Source: Sphingomonas sp. ATCC 31555 (GTDB lineage: Bacteria > Pseudomonadota > Alphaproteobacteria > Sphingomonadales > Sphingomonadaceae). Taken from it: a stretch of 64,000 bases of DNA. The DNA is taken from positions 117,623 through 181,622 of the forward strand of contig NZ_ALBQ01000003.1 of assembly GCF_000282895.1 (NCBI RefSeq), given 5' to 3'. Each line of letters starts with the position of its first letter. The first letter of the stretch is position 1. A model generated the notes under the pieces. That model was not told the DNA's origin and made no database searches. It saw only the letters and a program-made list of their open reading frames with translations. A program made the translations under genes and the position numbers. This document shows, piece by piece, positions 1 to 7,255 of this stretch.

Positions 1-2
1 TG

Positions 3-1262
3 GGCGGCGAATATGGCGGCGCCGCAACTTACGTTGCCGAGCACGCCCCGGACAACAAGCGCGGCCTGTACACCAGCTGGATCCAGACGACGGCCACGCT
101 TGGCCTCTTCGCCGCTCTGCTCGTCGTGATCGGCCTGCGCACCGTCCTGGGCGAGGCAGCGTTCGCCAGCTGGGGCTGGCGCATGCCGTTCCTGATCTCG
201 ATCGTGCTGCTCGCCGTTTCGATGTGGATCCGGCTGCAGCTCTCCGAAAGCCCGGTGTTCCAGAAGATGAAGGACGAGGGCACCACGTCGAAGGCGCCGC
301 TGACCGAAGCTTTTGGCAAATGGGGCAATCTGCGCTGGGTGATCATCGCGCTGATCGGCGCAGTCGCCGGACAAGCGGTGGTTTGGTACACCGGCCAATT
401 CTATGCGCTTTTCTTCCTGGAGAAGATGCTGAAGGTGGATGGCGCCACCGCCAATATCCTGATCGCCATCGCGCTTGCGCTCGGCACGCCGTTCTTCGTC
501 ATCTTTGGCTGGCTTTCGGACAAGATCGGGCGCAAGCCGATCATCCTCACCGGATGCGCGGTGGCGGCGCTTACCTATTTCCCGCTGTTCGGCATGCTCA
601 CCAACGCGGCCAATCCCGCGCTCGCCCGCGCGGTGGCGACGGCGCCGGTTTCGGTGATCGCAAATCCGGCGGAGTGCTCGTTCCAGTTCGATCCGATCGG
701 GCGCAACAAGTTCGACGCGACGAGCTGCGACATCGCCAAGTCCTATCTGGCCAAGGGCGGCATCAACTATCAGAATATCGAGGCGCCTGCCGGAACGGTG
801 GCGCAGATCCGGATCGGCGATGTAAGCTTCGTGGCGCCCAATCCCGCCCAGGTGGCGGGCGCGGACCGCAAGGCGGCGATTACCGACTTCCAGGGACGGG
901 TGAAGGGCGGGCTCGCCGATGCCGGCTATCCGGCCAAGGCCGATCCGGCGCAGGTGAACACCGTGTTGGTGGTAGCGATCCTGTTCTTCTTCGTGCTGCT
1001 GGTCACGGCGGTGTATGGCCCCATCGCGGCTATGCTGGTCGAACTGTTCCCCAGCCGCATCCGCTATACCTCGATGTCGCTGCCCTATCACATTGGCAAT
1101 GGCTGGTTCGGCGGCTTCCTGCCGACCACGGCGTTCGCGATGGTCGCGGCGACGGGCAACATCTATTATGGACTTTGGTATCCGGTGGTGGTCGCCGCCG
1201 TTACGGTGGTGATCGGCGTGTTCTTTCTGCCGGAGACGTTCCGCCGCAACATCGAAGCATAA
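3..1262 (+). CDS. MFS transporter, metabolite:H+ symporter (MHS/ProP-like) family, 5'-truncated by window edge
   Basis: Inner-membrane secondary transporter of the major facilitator superfamily. The frame is open from base 3, so the N-terminus lies outside the window. The visible part begins with GGEYGGAATYVAEHAP, the conserved segment of the MHS subfamily (KgtP, ProP, ShiA relatives), and later shows the MFS loop motif GWLSDKIGRKP. Hydrophobic segments are visible on both sides of a long soluble insertion (about residues 200-315) that is rich in N, D, K and G and contains two Cys; this is longer than the loops of ordinary MHS proteins. The C-terminal half resumes with helices and ends FLPETFRRN, typical of MFS proteins. 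The substrate cannot be told from sequence; organic acids or betaines are usual for the family. A terminator-like hairpin follows. Confidence 0.9.
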   Translation, partial: GGEYGGAATYVAEHAPDNKRGLYTSWIQTTATLGLFAALLVVIGLRTVLGEAAFASWGWRMPFLISIVLLAVSMWIRLQLSESPVFQKMKDEGTTSKAPLTEAFGKWGNLRWVIIALIGAVAGQAVVWYTGQFYALFFLEKMLKVDGATANILIAIALALGTPFFVIFGWLSDKIGRKPIILTGCAVAALTYFPLFGMLTNAANPALARAVATAPVSVIANPAECSFQFDPIGRNKFDATSCDIAKSYLAKGGINYQNIEAPAGTVAQIRIGDVSFVAPNPAQVAGADRKAAITDFQGRVKGGLADAGYPAKADPAQVNTVLVVAILFFFVLLVTAVYGPIAAMLVELFPSRIRYTSMSLPYHIGNGWFGGFLPTTAFAMVAATGNIYYGLWYPVVVAAVTVVIGVFFLPETFRRNIEA

Positions 1263-1281
1263 GACTGGCAAGATCCTAAAG

Positions 1282-1313
1282 GGCGGGCTGCGCCGTGGCG
1301 CGGCTCGCCTTTT
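1282..1313 (+). terminator. Intrinsic terminator after the MFS gene
   Basis: A 13-bp G+C-rich inverted repeat (1282-1294 against 1297-1309, two G-T wobble pairs) is followed directly by TTTT. It lies 19 bases after the MFS stop codon and is oriented to end that transcript. Confidence 0.6.
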
Positions 1314-1370
1314 CGTACGCGCGGTTGCGCTGCGTGTTTGGCTGAAATACCCCTGTTAAAGGGAGAGAAG

Positions 1371-1585
1371 ATGACCATCGATCGCCGCCTGTTCCTGGCG
1401 GGTGCGGTGGGCACGGCAATCGCGACCCGCGGGGGCGCGATCCTGCTGGTGCCGATCGACGCGCCCGACCAGGCGGCAAGGTGCGGTTCGATGCCGCGGA
1501 TCGCCCAGGGGCCAGCCTGGTCTATCGGAGCGGTTCGATCGGGCTGGCCAGGCCGGAGGGGGACGCGACCTTCTTGGTGCGCTGA
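1371..1585 (+). pseudogene. Remnant of an exported (TAT-signal) protein, frameshifted or internally deleted
   Basis: A strong ribosome site (AGGGAGAGAAG) precedes an ATG at 1371 that opens MTIDRRLFLAGAVGTAIA, a twin-arginine-like signal. After about 20-35 codons this frame degenerates into Arg/Pro/Ser-rich shadow sequence that runs into the next gene. From about 1472 another frame (+1 relative) reads GGKVRFDAADRPGASLVYR and ends with a plausible protein tail at TGA 1583-1585. The simplest reading is an exported protein that lost its middle and its frame. The tail looks like the end of a secreted beta-rich enzyme, but the family is not recognised. It could also be a very short real gene with an odd start. 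Confidence 0.4.
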
Positions 1586-1639
1586 AGGCGAGGCCGGCAG
1601 CCGGCTCACTCCGCACGCCGCCCGCGCGGGAGATTTGTC

Positions 1640-3763
1640 GTGCGAACGCGGCTGCTTGCCTGTACTGCTCTCGCCATGCTGGCATCCCCACTTCCCGACG
1701 CGACGGCGCCGCAGGCGCCTGGCTCGGCGGCCGATCAGACCGTCAACCCGCTGCTCGAAACCTGGACGACGCCCGATGGCGTGCCGCCTTATGACCGTAT
1801 CCGCCCGGAGCAGTATGCGCCCGCCTTCGACGTGGCGCTCGCCGAAGCGCATGCCGGCTATCGCCGCATCGCAGACGACCCCGCTCCGCCGAGCTTCGCC
1901 AACACGATCGAGGCGATGGAGGGGGCGGGGCGACTGCTTGGCCGCATCGCCAGCGCGTTCTTCAATGTGGCCTCCGCCGACGCGAGTGACGCAATTCAGC
2001 GCATCGAAGAACATGTCACCCCCAAGCTGACTCGCCTCGCCAACGAGACATGGCTGGATCCGAAGCTGTTCGGCCGGATCCGTGCGCTTTGGAACGCGCG
2101 CGCGGGCCTGACCCTTACGCCCGAACAGGCGCGGCTGTTGCAGGAGGTGCACGAGCGGTTTGTGCGCGCTGGCGCGGCGCTCGGCCCGGACGAGCGCGCC
2201 CGCATCGCCGCAATCAACGAGGAAATGGCGACGCTGAGCGTCGATTTCGGTCAGAAGCTACTTGCGGACCAGAAGGCTGGCAGCGTGTTGCTGTCTGCAA
2301 CCGAGGTCACGGGCCTGCCCGAGGACCAGCGCAGCGCCGCGGCGATGGCCGCGGAGACTGCTGGGCATTCCGGCAGTTTCCTGTTCCCCGCTACCCGTTC
2401 CGCTGCAGAGCCGTTCCTGACCGCTGCACCGAACCGCGACGCGCGCGAGAAAGTGTGGCGCGCCTTCGTGATGCGCGGCGATCATGGCAATGCGAATGAT
2501 ACCAATGCGATTGTTACCCGGCTTCTCGCGTTGCGGATCGAGCGGGCAAGGCTGCTCGGCGCGGAGAGCCATGCCGCCTTCGTGCTACAGAACCGGATGG
2601 CGAAGACGCCGGCCGCCGCGACCGAGCTGCTGATGCGCGTCTATCGTCCGGCGCTGGCGCGCGCCGGAGAGGAGCTGCGCGATATCGCCGCCTGCGCGGC
2701 GCGGGACGGCATCGCCAGGGTGGAGCCCTGGGATTGGCGCTATTATGCCGAGCAGGTGCGCAAGGAGCGCTTCGCCCTCGATGAGGCGGCGGTGAAGCAA
2801 TATCTGCCGCTGGAGGGGATGGTCGCCGCGCTGTTCGACACGACCCAACGGCTCTATGGCATCACCGCCCATGCGCGGCCCGACGTGCCCGTCTATGCGG
2901 AAGGCGTGCGTGTGTGGGAGTTGCGCGAGGCCGACGGGCGCAAAATCGGCCTGTTCTATGCCGACTGGTTCGCGCGGCCGACCAAGCGCCCCGGCGCCTG
3001 GATGAACAGCCTGCGCGACCAGAACGATCTGTTCGGCGAACAGCCGATCGTCGTGAACAACCAGAATATCGTGCCGCCCGCGCCGGGCCAGCCGGCGCTG
3101 ATTTCGATGGACGAAGCGCGAACGCTGTTCCACGAATTTGGCCATGGCCTGCACGGCCTGCTCAGCAAGGTGCGCTACCCCAGCCTTTCCGGCACCGCCG
3201 TGCCGCGGGATTTCGTCGAGTTCCCGAGCCAGGTGTACGAGCATTGGGTGGTCGCGCCGGAGACCTTGCGGCGCTATGCCCGCAACGCCGCGGGAGAACC
3301 CATGCCGGACGCGATGCTGCAGGCGCTGCTCCAGTCCCGCACGTTCAACCAGGGTTATCTGACGGTCCAGCAGCTTTCCTCCGCAATCCTCGACATGCGG
3401 CTCCACATGCTGACCAGCCTGCCGGACGACTTCCATCCGCGTACCTGGGAGGCGGCGGAACTGCAGGCGCTGGGCGTGCCGCCCGAAGTTGGGATGCGCC
3501 ATCGCCTCGCGCATTTCAGTCACATCTTCGACGGAGGCTACGCGGCGGCCTATTATGCCTATACCTGGGCGGAAGTGATGGACGCCGACGGATTCCAGGC
3601 CTTCGAGGAGGCGGGTGACATCTTCGATCCGGCGATGGCGGCGAAGCTGCGCCGCGAGGTGCTGGAACGCGGCAACACGCGCGATCCAGCCGAAAGCTAT
3701 ATCGCGTTCCGGGGGCGGATGCCCGCGCCGGACGCGCTGCTGCGCAGCCGGGGCCTGAACTGA
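1640..3763 (+). CDS. M3 family metallopeptidase (peptidyl-dipeptidase Dcp / oligopeptidase A type), exported
   Basis: Zinc peptidase that degrades oligopeptides; Dcp members release C-terminal dipeptides. 707 residues, the usual family length (about 680-710) plus a signal. The start is GTG at 1640 with GGAG upstream; the N-terminus MRTRLLACTALAMLASPLP looks like a signal peptide, which points to periplasmic action (E. coli Dcp and OpdA are cytoplasmic). The catalytic zinc site HEFGH sits at residues 498-502 inside FHEFGHGLHGLL, and the second metal-ligand helix (ISMDEARTLFHE context) fits M3. The C-terminal AAYYAYTWAEVMDADGF block is also typical of M3. It is monocistronic by appearance, with about 55 bases after the remnant gene upstream. 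Dcp and OpdA cannot be separated here, so no symbol is given. Confidence 0.9.
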   Translation: MRTRLLACTALAMLASPLPDATAPQAPGSAADQTVNPLLETWTTPDGVPPYDRIRPEQYAPAFDVALAEAHAGYRRIADDPAPPSFANTIEAMEGAGRLLGRIASAFFNVASADASDAIQRIEEHVTPKLTRLANETWLDPKLFGRIRALWNARAGLTLTPEQARLLQEVHERFVRAGAALGPDERARIAAINEEMATLSVDFGQKLLADQKAGSVLLSATEVTGLPEDQRSAAAMAAETAGHSGSFLFPATRSAAEPFLTAAPNRDAREKVWRAFVMRGDHGNANDTNAIVTRLLALRIERARLLGAESHAAFVLQNRMAKTPAAATELLMRVYRPALARAGEELRDIAACAARDGIARVEPWDWRYYAEQVRKERFALDEAAVKQYLPLEGMVAALFDTTQRLYGITAHARPDVPVYAEGVRVWELREADGRKIGLFYADWFARPTKRPGAWMNSLRDQNDLFGEQPIVVNNQNIVPPAPGQPALISMDEARTLFHEFGHGLHGLLSKVRYPSLSGTAVPRDFVEFPSQVYEHWVVAPETLRRYARNAAGEPMPDAMLQALLQSRTFNQGYLTVQQLSSAILDMRLHMLTSLPDDFHPRTWEAAELQALGVPPEVGMRHRLAHFSHIFDGGYAAAYYAYTWAEVMDADGFQAFEEAGDIFDPAMAAKLRREVLERGNTRDPAESYIAFRGRMPAPDALLRSRGLN

Positions 3764-3860
3764 CCACCCCGGCGCGGCGATCGGGTTAGCCGCGCATGCA
3801 CCATGTTCGTCCACCGATCGATTACGAATGACTGCGATCATGGTACATCGGAGTAGCGCC

Positions 3861-4277
3861 ATGATCGCCACCAACATCGCCCTGACGGGGCTTCAGGCCA
3901 GCGTCGCGCGCGTCAACGCGAGCGCGCAAAACCTCGCCAACGTCCAAACGACGGGCGAGACCGCCAAGGCAGTGACGGCGGCTACGGCGATCGGCAAGAC
4001 GGTCAATCACGCCTACCAGCCGATCGCGATCTATCAGGCGGCGGCCGCGGCCGGCGGGGTGAACGCCAAGCCGGTGCCGGCGGTGCCCGGGACGGGGCCG
4101 CGCTACGATCCCGAATCGCAGGATGCCGACGAAGACGGTATGATCGAGGCGCCCGACATCGACTTCGCGAGCGAAGACGTCGAACAGCGCAAGGCGCTGT
4201 TTTCCTTCCGCGCAAACCTGTCGGTGATCCGGACCGAGGACCGGATGATGGGTTCGCTGCTGGATATGCGCGTATAA
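3861..4277 (+). CDS. FlgC-like flagellar rod protein, orphan
   Basis: 138 residues. The N-terminus MIATNIALTGLQASVARVNA SAQNLANVQT matches the flagellar rod/hook N-terminal helix with its N-x-ANxxT signature, and the C-terminal half (P-DIDFASEDVEQRKALFSF onward to a terminal amphipathic helix) matches the rod-protein C-terminal domain. The length equals that of FlgC (about 134-140). Such proteins are exported by the flagellar type III apparatus and polymerise in the proximal rod. It stands alone here, about 28 kb from the motility island and with no flgB or fliE neighbour, so it may be a paralogue rather than the main rod FlgC. ATG at 3861 with GGAG upstream is preferred over the in-frame upstream codon at 3828, because the rod helix starts there. 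Confidence 0.7.
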   Translation: MIATNIALTGLQASVARVNASAQNLANVQTTGETAKAVTAATAIGKTVNHAYQPIAIYQAAAAAGGVNAKPVPAVPGTGPRYDPESQDADEDGMIEAPDIDFASEDVEQRKALFSFRANLSVIRTEDRMMGSLLDMRV

Positions 4278-4285
4278 AGCACACG

Positions 4286-4309
4286 GCCCTCTCCCCGAAG
4301 GGAGAGGGC
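4286..4309. terminator. Bidirectional hairpin between convergent genes
   Basis: A perfect 10-bp stem GCCCTCTCCC / GGGAGAGGGC with a CGAA loop lies between the stop codons of the rod-like gene (+) and ohr (-). There is no long T-tract on either side, so termination strength is uncertain. The sequence also resembles the dispersed CCCTCTCCCC repeats seen elsewhere in the window. Confidence 0.5.
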
Positions 4310-4318
4310 TCGCAAGCA

Positions 4319-4744
4319 TCAGGCCAGCGTCAGACCGACATCCACGTTGCCGCGGGTCGCGTTCGAATAGGGGCAAACTTGGTGCGCGGCGTCGACCAGC
4401 TTCTGCGCCTCCGCGCGGTCGAGGCCGGGCAGGTTGACCAGCAGGTCTGCGGTGATGCCGAAGCCGCCTTCCGAACGCGGGCCGATGCCCACCGTCGCAG
4501 TGACCGTCACGTCCGCCGGAACCTTGATCTTCATTTGCGCACCGACCGCCTTCAGCGCGCCGATGAAGCAGGCCGAATAGCCTGCCGCGAACAGCTGTTC
4601 CGGGTTGGTGCCGTCGCCGCCGGCGCCACCAAGTTCTTTCGGGGTCGAGAGTTTGACTTCCAGCACGCCGTCTTCCGAACGCGCGCTGCCGTCGCGACCG
4701 CCGGTTGCCGTCGCCTTGGTGGTGTACTTCACATCGACCGACAT
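4319..4744 (-). CDS. ohr: Organic hydroperoxide resistance protein Ohr (OsmC family)
   Basis: Thiol peroxidase that reduces organic and lipid hydroperoxides in the cytoplasm. 141 residues, the family length. The two catalytic cysteines are present: C59 in GYSACFIGAL and C124 in HQVCPYSNAT, the spacing that defines Ohr rather than OsmC; the catalytic Arg region follows the first conserved NPEQLFAAGY block. It is divergent from ohrR, and the shared intergenic region carries palindromic operators, so it should be derepressed when OhrR is oxidised by peroxides. Start ATG at 4744. Confidence 0.96.
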   Translation of the reverse strand: MSVDVKYTTKATATGGRDGSARSEDGVLEVKLSTPKELGGAGGDGTNPEQLFAAGYSACFIGALKAVGAQMKIKVPADVTVTATVGIGPRSEGGFGITADLLVNLPGLDRAEAQKLVDAAHQVCPYSNATRGNVDVGLTLA

Positions 4745-4765
4745 CGTGTGTCTCCCTTAATTCCC

Positions 4766-4787
4766 GCGATAACCGTTATCGCGATAA
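4766..4787. promoter_or_regulatory. Probable OhrR operator 1 (tandem palindromes)
   Basis: GCGATAA-CCG-TTATCGC (4766-4782) is an inverted repeat with 7-bp arms. Its right arm is also the left half of a perfect 12-bp palindrome TTATCGCGATAA (4776-4787). It lies 22 bases upstream of the ohr start, a position suited to repression of ohr. Confidence 0.65.
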
Positions 4788-4829
4788 TCGGCGGATAGGC
4801 GATGCTGAACCTCTTGTCCAGAGATTATT

Positions 4830-4839
4830 TATCGCGATA
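4830..4839. promoter_or_regulatory. Probable OhrR operator 2
   Basis: A second copy of the palindrome, TATCGCGATA, 43 bases upstream of the ohrR start. It would allow autoregulation of ohrR by the same repressor that controls ohr. Confidence 0.6.
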
Positions 4840-4882
4840 TGCGTTTTGTACCGCCATGGTCGGCGGAGAGGAGTTTCTGCCC

Positions 4883-5314
4883 ATGCCTGCGCCGCTTCCG
4901 CTCGACAGCCAGCTCTGCTTCTCGCTCTACGGCGCGAGCATGGCGATCACGCGCGTCTACAAGCCGATCCTCGACCGGCTGGGGATCACCTATCCGCAAT
5001 ATCTGGTGCTCCATGCGCTGTGGGAGAAGGACGGCCGCACAGTGGGCGCAATTGCCGAGCGGCTGGCGCTCGAATCCAGCACGATCACGCCGCTGGTGAA
5101 GCGACTGGAGGCGGCCGGGCTGGTCGAGCGCAAGCGCAACCCGGAGGACGAACGCCAGGTGCAGGTGTTTCTCTCCGACCAGGGCCAGGCGATCCGCGAG
5201 GAATGCGGCTGCCTGGGCGAGGCGCTTGTGGAGAAGACCGACATGGCGCTGGAGCGGCTGGCGGCACTCAACCGCGAGGCGCAGGCGCTGCGCGACTCGC
5301 TGGCGCGCGACTGA
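4883..5314 (+). CDS. ohrR: MarR-family peroxide-sensing repressor OhrR
   Basis: 143-residue winged-helix MarR regulator. The N-terminus holds QLCFSLYGAS with the redox-sensing Cys at residue 12, in the position of the reactive Cys of OhrR proteins. The winged-helix body reads LGITYPQYLVLHALWEKDGR, ALESSTITPLVKRLEAAGLV and RNPEDERQVQVFLSDQG, all canonical. ATG 4883 is chosen over upstream in-frame codons because GGAGAGGAG precedes it and because the family starts just before the Cys motif. A C-terminal Cys pair (EECGCLGE) could supply a resolving thiol. It is divergent from its expected target ohr. Confidence 0.93.
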   Translation: MPAPLPLDSQLCFSLYGASMAITRVYKPILDRLGITYPQYLVLHALWEKDGRTVGAIAERLALESSTITPLVKRLEAAGLVERKRNPEDERQVQVFLSDQGQAIREECGCLGEALVEKTDMALERLAALNREAQALRDSLARD

Positions 5315-5396
5315 ACGGTACGCACCGATCTGCGGTTTGCCGGAGGACGGACTGACGCTAATAGCACATGGCGTTGCGGGGACTCGCTTTCCACGC

Positions 5397-5492
5397 CGTC
5401 CTCCCGGCGAAAGCGGGGATCCATTCGCCGCTCGGTCGCAGATAATGGCGGGATGGAGACCCCAATGGATTCCGGCTTTCGCCGGGAGGACG
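5397..5492. repeat. Dispersed MITE/REP-like inverted repeat
   Basis: Left arm 5397-5425 and right arm 5464-5492 are inverted copies matching at 27 of 29 positions, with core CCGGCGAAAGC and GGATCCATT ends, separated by 38 bases. It sits alone in the 260-base gap between ohrR and the flavoprotein gene. Repeats with this core are widespread in sphingomonad genomes (recalled, not searched). It may act as a folded 3' end for the ohrR transcript. The rest of the gap holds no recognisable gene. Confidence 0.75.
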
Positions 5493-5574
5493 GGCGGGGT
5501 TACGGGTTCCCATCGACGCTACCTTGTATAAGGGATGCACCTTCACCCCCAAATCTGCTGGAATCCACGTTTCG

Positions 5575-7185
5575 ATGCTGCGCCTGTCCGGACTTTCCTT
5601 GCCGCTCGATCATCCCGCCGATGCACTGGCCCCGGCGATCGCATTGCGGCTGGGCGTGGCGCCGGCCGAGGTGCGCGGGTTTACTGTGTTCAAGCGCGGC
5701 AATGACGCCCGGCGACGCAATGCGATCCTGCTGGTCTACACGGTCGACGTCGATCTGGCGGACGAGGCCGAGGTGCTGGCGCGCCTCGCCGGTGACAAGG
5801 ATGTGCGGCCCACGCCGGACATGACCTACCGCCCGCCGGTCCATGCGCCCGAAGGGTGGCAGGGGTTGCGCCCAGTGGTGATCGGCGCAGGGCCGTGCGG
5901 GCTGTTCGCGGGCCTGATCCTCGCCCAGATGGGTTTCCGCCCGATCATCGTCGATCGCGGCAAGATCGTGCGAGAGCGGACCAAGGACACGTGGGGTCTG
6001 TGGCGCCGCTCCGAGCTCAACCCGGACTCGAACGTCCAGTTCGGCGAGGGCGGAGCAGGAACTTTCTCGGACGGCAAGCTCTATTGCCGGGTGAAGGATC
6101 CGCGCTTCCTCGGCCGCAAGGTGCTCGAGGAGTTTGTGAAGGCCGGTGCGCCCGACGACATCCTGTGGCAGGCGCATCCGCACATCGGCACCTTCCGCCT
6201 CGTCTCGATGGTGGAGAGCATGCGCCGCACCATCGAGGAACTGGGCGGCGAATATCGCTGGCAGACGCGCGTCGATGCGATCGAGCTCGACGGCGAGCGC
6301 AAGATGCGCGGCCTGCACCTGCACGATGGCAGCTTCCTGGAGGCCGATCACGTCGTCCTCGCGGTGGGGCACAGCGCGCGCCCGACCTTCGAGATGCTTC
6401 ACCGCATGGGCGTGCATCTGGAGGCCAAGCCTTTCTCGATCGGCGTGCGGATCGAGCATCCGCAGAGCTGGATCGACCAGGCGCGCTTCGGCAACTGCGC
6501 CAAGCATCCGGACCTGGGCGCCGCCGCCTATGCGCTGTCGCACCACTGCGCCAATGGCCGCACCGTCTACAGCTTCTGCATGTGCCCGGGCGGCCGGGTG
6601 GTGGCGGCGACCTCGGAGGAGGGCCGCGTCGTCACCAACGGCATGAGCCAGTATTCGCGTGCCGAGTTCAACGCCAATTCTGGGCTGGTCGTGGCGATCG
6701 ACCCCGCGCGCGACTATCCGGGCGGTCCGCTCGCGGGCATCGAGTTGCAGCGGAAATGGGAGGACGCGGCCTTTATCGCCGGCGGCTCCAACTACAACGC
6801 GCCGGGGCAGCTGGTCGGCGACCTGCTCGCCGGGCGGCCCTCCACCGCACTGGGCCAGGTGGTACCGAGCTACAAGCCGGGGGTCACGCCCACCGATCTC
6901 TCCGCTTGCCTGCCCGATTTCGTGATCGAGGCGTTCCGCGAGGCGCTGCCCGTGTTCGGCCGCCAGATCGCCCGCTACGACCATCCCGAGGCGGTGATGA
7001 CCGGCGTGGAGACGCGCACCTCCTCGCCGCTACGGATCACCCGCGGGCCGGACCTGCAGAGCCTCAACACGCCGCGGCTGTTCCCGGCTGGCGAAGGCGC
7101 GGGTTATGCCGGCGGCATCCTTTCGGCGGCGATCGACGGCATCAAGGTCGCCGAGGCCTTGGCGAAGAGCATCACCGGACAATAG
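5575..7185 (+). CDS. NAD(P)/FAD-dependent oxidoreductase, COG2509 family
   Basis: 536-residue flavoprotein of the uncharacterised FAD-dependent dehydrogenase family COG2509. A small N-terminal domain (about residues 1-90, MLRLSGLSLPL... RRRNAILLVYTVDVDL) precedes a Rossmann FAD site PVVIGAGPCGLFAGLILAQMG (about residue 100) and the family blocks FGEGGAGTFSDGKLYCR, GHSARPTFEMLHRMGV, FCMCPGGRVV and FPAGEGAGYAGGILSAAIDG. It probably performs a hydride-transfer reaction in the cytosol, but the substrate is unknown. ATG 5575 was preferred over the start at 5524 since upstream codons overlap repeat-rich sequence and the domain begins at this Met. It stands alone between a repeat and the EAL gene. 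Confidence 0.88.
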   Translation: MLRLSGLSLPLDHPADALAPAIALRLGVAPAEVRGFTVFKRGNDARRRNAILLVYTVDVDLADEAEVLARLAGDKDVRPTPDMTYRPPVHAPEGWQGLRPVVIGAGPCGLFAGLILAQMGFRPIIVDRGKIVRERTKDTWGLWRRSELNPDSNVQFGEGGAGTFSDGKLYCRVKDPRFLGRKVLEEFVKAGAPDDILWQAHPHIGTFRLVSMVESMRRTIEELGGEYRWQTRVDAIELDGERKMRGLHLHDGSFLEADHVVLAVGHSARPTFEMLHRMGVHLEAKPFSIGVRIEHPQSWIDQARFGNCAKHPDLGAAAYALSHHCANGRTVYSFCMCPGGRVVAATSEEGRVVTNGMSQYSRAEFNANSGLVVAIDPARDYPGGPLAGIELQRKWEDAAFIAGGSNYNAPGQLVGDLLAGRPSTALGQVVPSYKPGVTPTDLSACLPDFVIEAFREALPVFGRQIARYDHPEAVMTGVETRTSSPLRITRGPDLQSLNTPRLFPAGEGAGYAGGILSAAIDGIKVAEALAKSITGQ

Positions 7186-7255
7186 CGCAATCCCCGCTGG
7201 TTTTGGGAAAATCGTTTCCGCCCGCCTCTATAATGAAAGGTGAAGGGAAACGATT

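Noticed and set aside
5500..6984. Long minus-strand open frame (494 codons) antisense to the COG2509 gene
   Set aside because: It is a shadow of the flavoprotein gene, rich in Arg, His and Ala, without motifs.
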